Positions 1 through 10,554 of a DNA stretch of 64,000 bases are shown piece after piece. The DNA is from Erythrocercus mccallii (lineage: Eukaryota > Chordata > Aves > Passeriformes > Dicruridae), in assembly GCA_013397435.1 (NCBI GenBank), contig VZRG01001680.1, positions 62,001 through 126,000 on the forward strand, in the 5' to 3' direction. Under the pieces are notes generated by a model. It was given only the letters and a program-made list of their open reading frames with translations. It did not search any database and was not told where the DNA came from. Position numbers and translations under genes: made by a program. Numbering within the stretch: the stretch's first letter is position 1; each line of letters begins with the position of its first letter.

Positions 1-496
1 GGGCAAAGCAGAATCTTGAAAAGGATTGAACATCTCTTCCCTGAATAGCTGTATGCTGAGTATGATATAATGATTTTAGGATGAAAGGCCCCTTTGTTGC
101 AGGATTAGGTGAGATCACACAAGAGTGACTGAGGTTAATGCTAATCATGACAGGGAGGAGTGCGGAAATTGCCTTTATCAGACTCCACTGTCTTACATGG
201 CCCTCTATGCTTTTCCCTGCAGAATAAAAACATTCACATCAGCCAAAGCCATCTTATTAATTTCTGACACAAAGTGCTTTTCCCTTCCCCTTCACAATGT
301 GTACTTCTCCTTGCATTTCTATGTAGTTTTAAAACAACTGTTAGAAACCCATTGAAGACCCAGACCCCACAGTGGTACTTAGCAGGCATAAACAGACCCT
401 AGAAAGACTTTTTTTTTAATCACCTTTAAATTACTATTTCTACTAATTTTTTTGGCATTTAAAGAATTTGGTTTAAAACTCCATTTTTACTAATTA

Positions 497-722
497 TGTG
501 GATGCCTGGAAGCATAAGCTGGCTGGGTTCATGAGTTATGAACTCCTTGCCTATGTAAGCACCTATGTTAGAACCTGGGAAGATGTTCTGCTGCTCACCT
601 ATAGTCTGAAATTTGACAGCCCCACAAGGGGGGAAGGGGAATGGAACAATCTCTGTGGATCTGTATCAATAAAGCTTTGGTTTGTACCTTTCTCACTTGG
701 TGAAGGAGGGAGAAATACCACA
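497..722 (+). mobile_element. possible degenerate solo LTR
   Basis: A 226-bp block bounded by a short inverted repeat (TGTGG at 497-501, CCACA at 718-722). It contains AATAAAGCTTTGG, with AATAAA at 668-673 about 50 bp before the end, the layout of an LTR R/U5. I see no target-site duplication and no TATA box, so the call rests on termini and hexamer position only. Confidence 0.3.
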
Positions 723-2364
723 GCATTCTCAAAATTTTAGACTCACAATGGAAAAAAATACACTCAACCTCTCCACTTCTTGAGCTTTCCAACTGGAAAT
801 TTTCCTGTTTTGGTTTTTCAAGCTTCCCATTCTTCATAAAAAGCAGTAGCTGAATAGCTGCCCTTCTAAAGGGCAGTGGAACAGAAACACCTGAACCTGA
901 CTGAAAGTTATTGCACAGTGCTGACAGTACTGCTTTGGAAAACTAGGTAGTTGTTTGTGAAATACAAAAAACCAAATGTAGTATGCATTGAGTAAAGCTG
1001 AAGTTATTAGCAAGGAGTATGTACTTTGTATACACAGAGCCTTCCCTGACCACTGCAAGATTTCTGTGATTTGAATAGACATAAACCTGAAGTGGGAAGG
1101 GCTGGATGTTTTGGGGAGGTATTTCAGTGGTATCATACACCTTAAGCTAAGAAATTCCTGCACAGGCTGTTAATGCTGGACATCTTTAACTTAATCAGGA
1201 TATGAACAGAGATCTGCTGATAACTGGGCAGATTTTGCAGGTTAATTATTGTCCCAAGATGAAACAACATAGATTTGTAACAACAAATAGTATGTAACAA
1301 CATACTATTAATCAAACGTAATTTCAGTGTAATTTGCAGAGATGAAGACATTTTAAAGCCTGAAAGAAACCTTCCATAAAGACACAAGTATGTCCTTGGA
1401 ATTAAGGAGCAGATCAAATTAAATCTTTTGATGAGTGGTATGAAAGTCTGTATTTTATTCTCATCTGTAACTGTTCAGCCTCCTCAATACACTTACACTG
1501 GTGATCTTCCCTTGCTTGAAATCTTCCCTGGTTCCTGGTCTCCACTATAAGCACCTCTAGATATTTTAATAATTATATTCTCTTTAACACTCACATATTC
1601 CATGTTGATGATACAGCTCTTCTAATTCAGATATATCTGCAGAGAGGCTTTGTGGCACTGTTTAGCAGCAGGAACTGATTTTGAATCTTCCTTTTAGCCT
1701 TGAAAGTGTTCAGAGAGACTGTGCTAAAGGCAGACACAGCAAGACCAACACTTACACAACTTCATTGTGGTATGGCTTTGCTCTTGTGTAAGAAAAGGGG
1801 CTACTTTATTTGGGAATGAATATTTGAGTTATTTTTGTGTTTTTTATCCAGTGGCATTGCACAGAATGGTCCATTAGCATAGTCATGAGCACGACAGCTG
1901 ACAGCAACCTGATCCGTGGGGACTGGCAATCAGAAGCTAGACTTTCCATCAAACCCACATCTCAAAGAACATCTGCAGGCATGAGGAGGAGGGCAGTGGG
2001 CAGGCCAGGGACAATTGTAAATCAAACAGTTATGCAGTATTATCTGAATTATAATTAACACATATTAGTCATGTTCCTGTAAACATTCAGTGTTACTGTT
2101 GAATTTGCATGATAGAGCCATTAATTCTCCTTGGGTAAACAAGTACTCACTGCTCGTAACTGTTCTGGCTTCTCATTGCCTGGCATGATTGGAAAAATGG
2201 GTACTTAATCACCTCATTGCTCTCCACTCTGTTTTCTGATGTCTGAGCGGTTTTTTGCTTTGAAAAGTGTTGCTAGTTTCCCAGAAGGCCTTCAACAAAT
2301 CCATCCCCCAAACACTGAGAAAAAGCAATAGATGATTGTATGAGGGTCATTCTTCTAAGCTTCC

Positions 2365-2432
2365 CTGGTCATCTTTGGCAGCAAATACATGACCTGCTCA
2401 TGTATTTGCTGCCAAAACCCAACAAAGACCAG
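2365..2432. repeat. perfect 19-bp inverted repeat (hairpin) with outer stem
   Basis: Arm TTTGGCAGCAAATACATGA at 2374-2392 and its exact reverse complement at 2398-2416 are separated by the 5-nt loop CCTGC. A further 6-bp stem (CTGGTC 2365-2370, GACCAG 2427-2432) pairs outside it across an asymmetric internal loop of 3 and 10 nt. Transcribed from either strand it would form a long stem. Function unknown: miRNA-like, MITE remnant or template-switch palindrome. Confidence 0.9.
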
Positions 2433-5400
2433 CCTTTGGAGCAGCATTTGTTGAGACTGCATTTATTGCTAACTTGTTATTTTTTAAAAATAAGCAGAGC
2501 TTCCTCCTCGTAATATGTTTTCCTTTGACTACAACTCCCATTCTAAAAGTGAAAATTCTGTTTTTATGCATAAACACTGCTTTTTAATCCAGAAAGGAAG
2601 CCTTCAGGATAATTTCAAGTACAGCTCAGGTATTAAACATTAACTCTGTGGTGTTATCTGGTACACTCACACAGCAGGTGAACATTATTGCAGTCTCTCT
2701 GGCTTTATCCTGAGGATTTCAGAACAATTTTCCAAGTAATAGTTCATGTTACTGTGCTAGGAGAAATCACAGAATGTCCAAGGCCTTTGACAGGTCCAAA
2801 TCCTCTTTGCTCATTGGTGTGGAACCAGTGATGGAAATGTGGGTGTTGGTTGCACTTCCACTGATTGGATGCTATACTAACATTCAGAGACTTAGTTTGT
2901 TCTTAGGGACACTACACTTACAACTCTTTAATTCTTGCCAATGAGGAGGATTTAAGCCCCAACAGAGCATCAAGACAGGTGGTAGTAAATAATCAGATAA
3001 TCATCTATTCCAATAAAAATACAGAAATCTCACAGATTCATTTAAGTAAGACATGTAATTAAAATTATGGTAAACAGATTTTTTTTCCCTAGTAAAGAAA
3101 ATGGTCTTCAAAAAATACTTTCAACTCTTTTTTTTCACTTATGGAAATCTTCTATTCTGGAAAAGGTTGTGCATCAGTTTCCTTTTGATGATAACTTGAG
3201 TAGGGTTTTTATTTGTATGCTGTAAAACTTTTTTAATGCTTGCTTAAAACATCCAAACACCTAATGGCAAAACTTTTCTTGGTTCGTTCTGTACCAATCA
3301 CAGCACAATGGCATATCCAATATAAATATAAGGCATGGTAATTGATCACAGATAAGTTATTGCTCAGCAAGTTGCACAGCAAAATTAAAGCTTTAACTCA
3401 TACAAGCAGTCTCTTACATGTCTTTACAGGAATTTTGAATTTATAATAGGCCTTCTTACAATGATTCAGTCCATTAAATATATTCATTAAAAACTAACAG
3501 ACAGCTATTAAGAGAATTAACTTGGTCATCAACAGTTGTAACTTGCATTTAGTGATGGGTGAAATTGCTGTAGATAGCTCTAGTGCTTCTGCATATAGGT
3601 TTACTAGTACCTCTGTCAAACCTCTTACAATCTGACTGTGTGGCAGAAGCAGCCTGCTATTACACAATAGATTCAGTTGCAAGAAATTTGACATGACATT
3701 GTAAAGCTGCAATCAAAACAGAGATTGGGGTAGTCTGTAAGGTCTCATAGGGAAATCTTTACTAGAACAGTGTGCTTCACAGAGGGGAAGTTTGCAAAGC
3801 CTCCCCAGGAGGAGGCAGGGAGTGCCAGTGGATACAGATGTGTGTGGTAGGCAGGGGCTAAGCCAAATGTTCCAGGAGCTGCTGGCCAGAAGCACAAGAT
3901 TTCTACTGACCTCTTATAGCGTCTGATCCTACAGTACTGGTGTGTGGCTGAGGTGAAGAGCTGCAGCTAAAAAGGGAGTAAGGCTGGAACTCCATTGCAG
4001 AAAAGGAAACGTAAAATGACATATTCACACAGTAGGCTTCTGCAGGATGTTCTGTAGGTCTAGGGCATGGTAAACTTTTTTAGTATGTATGACTACTTTT
4101 TTTGTTGGTTTTTTTTGACCGCAGTTTTATTTAAAAACCTTGGGACTTCTGTGAAGAAAAAGTCTAGATGTATGTCCAATTTGCATTTAAATCAAGGGTT
4201 CTCCTAGACAAATATGAACGGAGAAATACCATGTTCTAACTATAATGGCACCTTCAATTTGTCATTGCTTTTTGACTTGTGGTATAAATAAAATGAAATC
4301 AATGAACAGATTTAAACTGATGCCATACACAGTTTTTCCTGACATAAGGAAAATTATTACTTTGTTCATACTTAGTAGCTTCTGATCTTTCTGAAATGAT
4401 CTGCATCCTGTGTGTCATTAACAGTGTCAAATACAGAACACACCGAACTACTCATCAGAGAGTAGATGAATCAGAGATGGAGGAGCAATCACCTAAGAAA
4501 ACTCTGCAGCTGGGAACAAACTAGCTTCTTTCAATTGCAATCCTGTTGCTTCAGTGATCCTCTAGTATAAATACTAGCTATAGGCTGCTTACAAATTTTG
4601 CAGGTCTCTGCCAACAGCTATTAAGGCATAACAAATGAAGATGAGGAAAGAGTCTGAGCTGACATCAGAAAATTCCGGTTTTCAGCCTAAAACACTGATT
4701 TATCCTTACTTGTCTGCTCATTTGGATGATGAAGTTGAGGTAGAAGCTGAAACAAGCAGTTCTTCATAGAAGACTGTAGGTAACTTTTTTCCAGGTGTGG
4801 TCTCCCCAAACTACTGCTAAGAATGTGCCATCCCACATTATGCATGCTTCTGGGGACTGACATGGAAACTGAGGGAATGATGACTATCTCCTTGTTTTGA
4901 AGCCAGGTCAAAACAGGTCAGTGACAAGATGTCTAAGGCCAAAAAGTGGTGGGCTTTCTTGTAGGAAATTCTTTACATGGCCTCGAATGTGCTTAAAATG
5001 CCATCTGAATATATGACCCCTTGGATAAACTGCCGTTTTGCTCTCCACTCAGGCTATGGGATTAAGTGGTAAATGAACAAGAGCATCAGCTCGTGCTAGT
5101 GAAGGAGTTCACCATGCAAGGGTTAGTTACCAAGGAGGCTGCCTGCACAGGGCCCTTTTGGTCTGGCAAGGAGAGATGGGCGCTGTTCAAGGGGCACTCT
5201 GGCTGTGATCTGAGCTGCACGGCAGGTGAGCAGGTGAACAGACACCAACATGACACTGTGCAAGTGGCCACTCTGTATGACTGCAAAGAGGAAACCTTCC
5301 TTCTTAACTGCCTCAGCCAATAGGTAGTTAAGAGATTTTGCTTTTTAATCCTGAACACACAACAGATTAGACCCATCACAAACTCTTACAAATCAGAGGA

Positions 5401-6205
5401 AGTCAATATTGTTACCCATTAGGGTTCCGATATGGCTGTACTGTTAGTATACAAAAGGTGATCTCTATGTAAGCCAGATATTTCTGCAATCATAAATTCC
5501 ATCACTTAAACTAAAAGAAGTCTGTAGTAAAATTAAACTCCCAGGTATCTAAGTGATCTCTACCACAGAGCTACCTATGCCCTTCAACAAAGATGTTTAA
5601 CACATGGATCAACATGTTTTTCCAGACCAAAAGAACAGGAATTTAGGTTAATTTAATAGAAAAAATAAAATATGGATAATAATAATAACATTGATTTTGG
5701 CCAATATCAATTACAACAGAACTACCCTATTTTACAAGTAACAACTGAACATTTTACACATGTACAGTATTTTTTTCAGTAAAAATTAATTTCCTTAGAA
5801 CATCAGTTTTTTAAAAGAAAACAAAGTTATTAATTTCTTCTCTATAATAGTGTTAGAGACATTTGTAAGTATCCAAACAGATTCTTTACAATCCATTACA
5901 TAATTAAATCTCAATAGTGAATATATATTTATATATAACATAGATAATATTAACTTAAACTTTGAAAGCATTATGTTCTATTTAAACACGCTATACTGAG
6001 AAATGAGGCAGTAACAGACTAGTAGTTAAACTAGCACAAATTTGAATGCTTATCAGGAAATTTGTAATGGGCACCAAAGGAACTTTACTGCACTCTTGTC
6101 ATACTGAACCTGGCTGAAATAGTTCATCTGCTCTCTGCTAAAGAGGACATTACCTCTAAAGGTTTGAATTAGTTTGTAAAACATCCACAGTAATTTTTGA
6201 TCCCC

Positions 6206-6211
6206 TTTATT
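6206..6211 (-). promoter_or_regulatory. candidate distal polyadenylation signal AATAAA for PC5A
   Basis: Second AATAAA on the transcript strand, followed by CTGTGGATGTTTT roughly 20 nt downstream. A plausible distal end for a transcript with a 1.5-kb 3' UTR. Confidence 0.3.
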
Positions 6212-6897
6212 TTCCAGGATTTACATGCTTAAACAGCTGAAATCCATTTTCTGTTTGTATGTCTTGGAATGCTGAGAAAGACACTTTACATGATTTAAGT
6301 ATTATCCCCAGTAAACAGTATCTTTGAAGTTCAATTTTCTATGAAGTAACCGTCTTTTGTACAGTATACTGAGTGAGGCTGAAGAAGAAAAATTAAACAG
6401 AAATTTGTGCTGGCAGCCATGTGCCTGGGTAGCAAAAGAGCGAGGCTGGGGCCATTTCTCTTATCACTCAGGACCATTTTACAGTGAAGTAACTGCATTT
6501 GCCTTAGCAGAACTATTCCTGCTGAAACTTCTATAGTGAGCAGTTAAAAGCAGATTCAGGCCCATCACAGCACCAAGACAATCAATGGTTTACTGCCCTA
6601 CATGCAATTTTTCCTGGAGGTGTATTTGGCACAATTATAAATCCAGTCCTGTAAACACATCCTGTCGTATATAGTCACACTGGCACCTACATATGGGCAC
6701 TATGAAATAGTTCCACATACCTGTATGATAATATCCCCTTTTTAAATGAACATTACAAGACAACAATAATTTATGAATACTTCTTACGTTAGCAATGTTT
6801 TCTGACTTCTGAGCATATACATTACTCTCAGTTATGCAAATCAAGAGAAGTAGTATAGTCTAAATTTGTCCACTACAGGAACAATGGGTTTCTTATG

Positions 6898-6903
6898 TTT
6901 ATT
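6898..6903 (-). promoter_or_regulatory. candidate polyadenylation signal AATAAA for PC5A
   Basis: First perfect AATAAA on the transcript strand after the PC5A stop, 764 nt downstream. It is followed by TTGTTCCTGTAGTGG about 20 nt later, which could serve as the GU-rich element. Confidence 0.35.
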
Positions 6904-7576
6904 TGAAATAGCTTTGACAATTTAAAAAAATAAAATAAAAATCCTAGCATATCTGTTAATAAGCCACCTGTCTAAAAATGAAATCTATACCATATTTTGA
7001 AATGAAATCAAAAACACATTTTGGGCAAACATATATACATACTGCATGTGATACAAAAACCAGCATACAGCAGAGAAAGTAAGAAAGAAATGTGCAGAAA
7101 CGTTCACTTTCCATTTTTTAAAATAGTGTTACAAAAGGGGCAGAACTTAGTCCTGCACTAATGATGTTTCTGATCCCCTCAGGAACTCAAGTTCCCCCTG
7201 TCAATACATACAGCACAAAAAAAGACTAATGCAATCTTTTTTGTATTGTTTCATTTTAATCCATGTAAACTTGTGTTGTATTCTTGAAACACTCTTTAAA
7301 CATCTTGAAGTGGAAAGAAGCAGGAAAGAAGGGAATAAAAAGAACCTTCAAAAAACAGTAATAATCCTAAGGTTGACAGGAAATCAAATCAAGAGTTAAA
7401 TGTTAATTTTGGCATCAAATGCTTTGGTCACACAATACTGACTCTGTGATCCTGGATGCTCAGCTCTAGACACCCAGTTATGAAAGGTAGGCGTGTTGTA
7501 GTTTTTCCATTTAAGTTCCAACAAACAGTTCACCATCTCCCCACACAAAGAGCGGGGAGAGGGAGAAAGGTGGCTT

Positions 7577-7608
7577 GCTTTCTTTTTCTTTTTTTTTTTT
7601 CCTTTTTC
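7577..7608 (+). repeat. polypyrimidine run
   Basis: Thirty-two bases almost wholly T and C ending in CAG, just below the PC5A stop codon and so A/G-rich in the transcript. It looks like a splice acceptor on the plus strand, but no plus-strand exon follows. Confidence 0.7.
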
Positions 7609-7666
7609 AGTAATATGGATTAATCTGTAAGTCTACAGGAGGAGGAGGATGCTGGGAGGTGTCAGT

Positions 7667-7782
7667 TCACCCCTTTTGTTTACATGTTCTGCAACACAAC
7701 TGCTGGAGCACTTTCCTCTGGCAGAGATTGTTCTTTTTCACCAGCATACAGAATCCTCCCTCGGCCCAGGACTCTTCCGTGG
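7667..7782 (-). CDS. PCSK5: PCSK5 terminal exon of soluble isoform PC5A (PLAC-like module)
   Basis: Local residues 507-544 then TGA at 7669-7667. Encodes ATEESWAEGGFCMLVKKNNL, then CQRKVLQQLCCRTC and a four-residue tail KQKG. This cysteine pattern is the PLAC (protease and lacunin) module that ends PC5A, PACE4 and several ADAMTS-like proteins. PC5A is soluble and sorted to regulated secretory granules, unlike membrane-bound PC5B. The acceptor reads TGGAAG, with A before the AG (suboptimal), after a good pyrimidine tract, which fits an alternatively used exon. The last residues differ from the human ending (TFQG). Confidence 0.95.
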
Positions 7783-10511
7783 CTTCCAGAGGGTAGCAGC
7801 AAGAGAAGGAGGGGAGGTTGAAGGTTTGGAGAGCACGGCGTGCACAATGGAGGAAGGTTTAATTGGTCAGACATGCAGATTTGGTTGAAGAGACCATTGA
7901 GGAGCAGGTAGCAAGTAGGAAATTTGGTCCATCAAAAGTAATTTCAGTCAACAGCATTTTATTTTTTTTTTCAGGAAGAGATATTGTGTGGTCCAACAGG
8001 GAATGATTGGTATCCATTTATGAAAAGGAAAAAAAGATCAGAAAGAGAATAATTAGATATATAGTGATATTTACAGCAAAGGAATTTGCTCTCAATTTTT
8101 ATGAATTAAAAGAATAAAACAATCAAACCACAGAAAAAGAGAAAAACATTCTCAACAGAAATGCAAATCCTGTAGAGTGAGTTGATTGTAAGGCATTGAA
8201 ATGAGACCCTCTCTGCTTTTGTAAACTAACAGAAAAAAAACCCCAAAACCCTCCTGGACTTTTGTTGTTACCCTAGATTGCTGAGAACGTGCCGTGTGAT
8301 GTGACCCAGCATGGTGCATTGCAACTGCCTGAAGGCCTGCACATCCATATGCTGCTCTTCCATGGGAACTGCAGCTGGAAGAATGGTGGTAATACTGAGG
8401 TGGGGTGTTCTCACCCTCGGGAACTAGAGAGTATGTGATTGAGGCTGCACATGTACAAATGAAGATGGATTTATCCAGCCATATTAAAGACCAAAGCGGT
8501 ATCTCAAATGTTTGCATTGCAGAAATCAATTGCAATGTCATATTAGCATTGCACTTCTTAATTTGTCTATCTATATTTGTCCTCTTCTGGACTTTAGACA
8601 ATAACTCTTCCAATGTCCACACATGAAAAGGGCTCATGACTAGTTTACCAATATCTGCTATTTAACTTTACGATGAACAGGATACTTTCCAAAGTAAAGC
8701 AGCCTATATTCCAACAGGAAGCGCAAAGGTCCACAGAAACAGACTCACACCTATGCTCTTTCTTTTTTCAAGTCTTCTTGAACTCTTAGTAAATCCAGTG
8801 GAAATAAGCTGGACCCAAGAGTCACTGCATTTTCTGTATCTGATATCAAGTATCTTCCCAGACTTTGTTCTGATACGATTTTCCTGTTGCATTGCACTTG
8901 CTGTACTCTATTTACAAGTAATTCACACGATAGCATTTTTAGGCAAGCACAATGTTATCTAAGTGTCTCTGTAACTGTGACATTTAAAATGAATTATTAT
9001 TAGTGAATAATTAAGCCAATCACATGCAATAAGAAGGCTATCTTGGTTGCCACAGAGAATTTGGACAAAGTTCAAATCTCTACCCTAAATTGCACGTTCC
9101 CAATTTTGGAATCCCTTTTGTCTCATTACCCTTTCACACAAATCAAGCAATCTTGCGGGTGCTTTAAATAATTTTTACTTACCAGCATTTTCACAGTTTA
9201 AAGTGGCAAGAGAGATAAATGTAATTCTATTAATAGTACTCTAGGGTCCTCATATAAAAGTCTGCTGAAAGCAACAGCTTTTGAACAAATGCTAAGGAAG
9301 GAAAAGTAGGTTGTCGGCAAGGGCAAAAATTATTGTAGGAAAATTCAGGTAAAGTGGATGTGACTAATCTTGCTAACATATATGAATGTAAATTTGTCCT
9401 TTTCATACACTTGAAAAATTTAAAAAGTGATACAGACCTTACTCAAGAAGAAAAGCAGGCCAAACCAACCCAATATATGTAAAGGAAGAAGCTGGCAGTG
9501 ATAAAATGGATCTTTTCAGATCCATGCACTCACCGTCCTTGCATACTGTTCCAATGACACAGACACCAGTGTCTAGGTTATAGCCACTCGGACAGCTCGT
9601 ACAGTTTCTGTCTCCTTGGCCACTGCAATCCAAACAGCTGGGATCACATCTGAAAGACAATGGCAGGAGTTGATCTTCTGGCCTCACCAAATATAAGACT
9701 TCCTAGGAGACCTCTTCTGCATTGCAGAGGACTTGTTTGTTCTTCCTAGAGGTACAAGGTACTATAATATTACCACTACTAATTATGATACTAAATAATT
9801 GACTACCCCTGCAACTCAGTCCTGCTTCTTTCCATCAACAAATTTCTATTCCAGAGTTTTTACTATGCAGCTGCATTATTGTAGTGGGTTGGAACTATGC
9901 ATAAATAATCAGCAAAAGTATCAAGCTGATGGTGCATACATGTGCCAGAAAGGTATGAACTAAAGTTACAGCATAGAAATGACTGACATGATGCCCAGTC
10001 TCTTTGTCACTCATCTTGCGCCATCATCTTTTCATTACATATGGATTGTATTTTTATATGGAATACACTGAAACACACCTTCCTGCCCTGAACTTAGATC
10101 TGAGTCAGTAATAAATGATTCCAAAGGGCAACAAATGATATTTGTTTAACCAAGGATAGAACAGAAAACATGTTCCTTCCTTGCACAGCACAACTTTATC
10201 CAAGATTTATCCAGCCATTTGCACACTTGAGTCAGGTAAGCTATTCTGGACAGTAGTTTAGAATACAGCTGTGCTATGTTTGTGAATATGCAGTGGAAGA
10301 CTGAAATGGTCTTTATAAATAGCAATTAACTTGCAATGAAAAAAACCTGTAGTTTATTTGTTTGCTGTTAAGAAATGCAGATCCTCTGTCAGATTTGTAA
10401 ATTTTACACTTCTATGCAAATCTATTTACATGCTCACTATTGGCTGTTTTAAAGTGAGGGTCACACATATATACCAGAAAAAAACCTTTTATTTACCTGT
10501 ATGAATATCAC

Positions 10512-10554
<43 letters not shown>

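Larger units (their letters stand above)
1..6179. other. 3' flank of PC5A / intron of PC5B; no coding exon seen
   Basis: AT-rich non-coding DNA. I looked on the minus strand for further furin-like repeats of PC5B and found none. It holds a possible old LTR (497-722) and a perfect hairpin (2374-2416). A slightly GC-richer block at about 5060-5330 is open in several overlapping frames, but the peptides lack family features. No gene can be supported. Confidence 0.6.
6180..7666 (-). other. PCSK5: putative 3' UTR of the PC5A transcript
   Basis: AT-rich sequence after the PC5A stop codon with no coding exon on the minus strand. It includes a long T/C run on the plus strand (A/G on the transcript) at 7577-7608. 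Two AATAAA hexamers on the minus strand, at 6903-6898 and 6211-6206, each have a GT-rich stretch about 20-40 nt further on, so either could end the message. The exact end cannot be fixed without transcript data. Confidence 0.4.

Noticed and set aside
5066..5379. GC-richer block open on both strands, tested as a PC5B exon or a separate gene
   Set aside because: The cysteine spacing does not fit a furin-like repeat, and there is no paired splice signal in a matching phase.
7577..7608. Pyrimidine tract plus CAG on the plus strand as a splice acceptor
   Set aside because: No plus-strand exon or coding similarity follows; it lies in the 3' UTR of PC5A.
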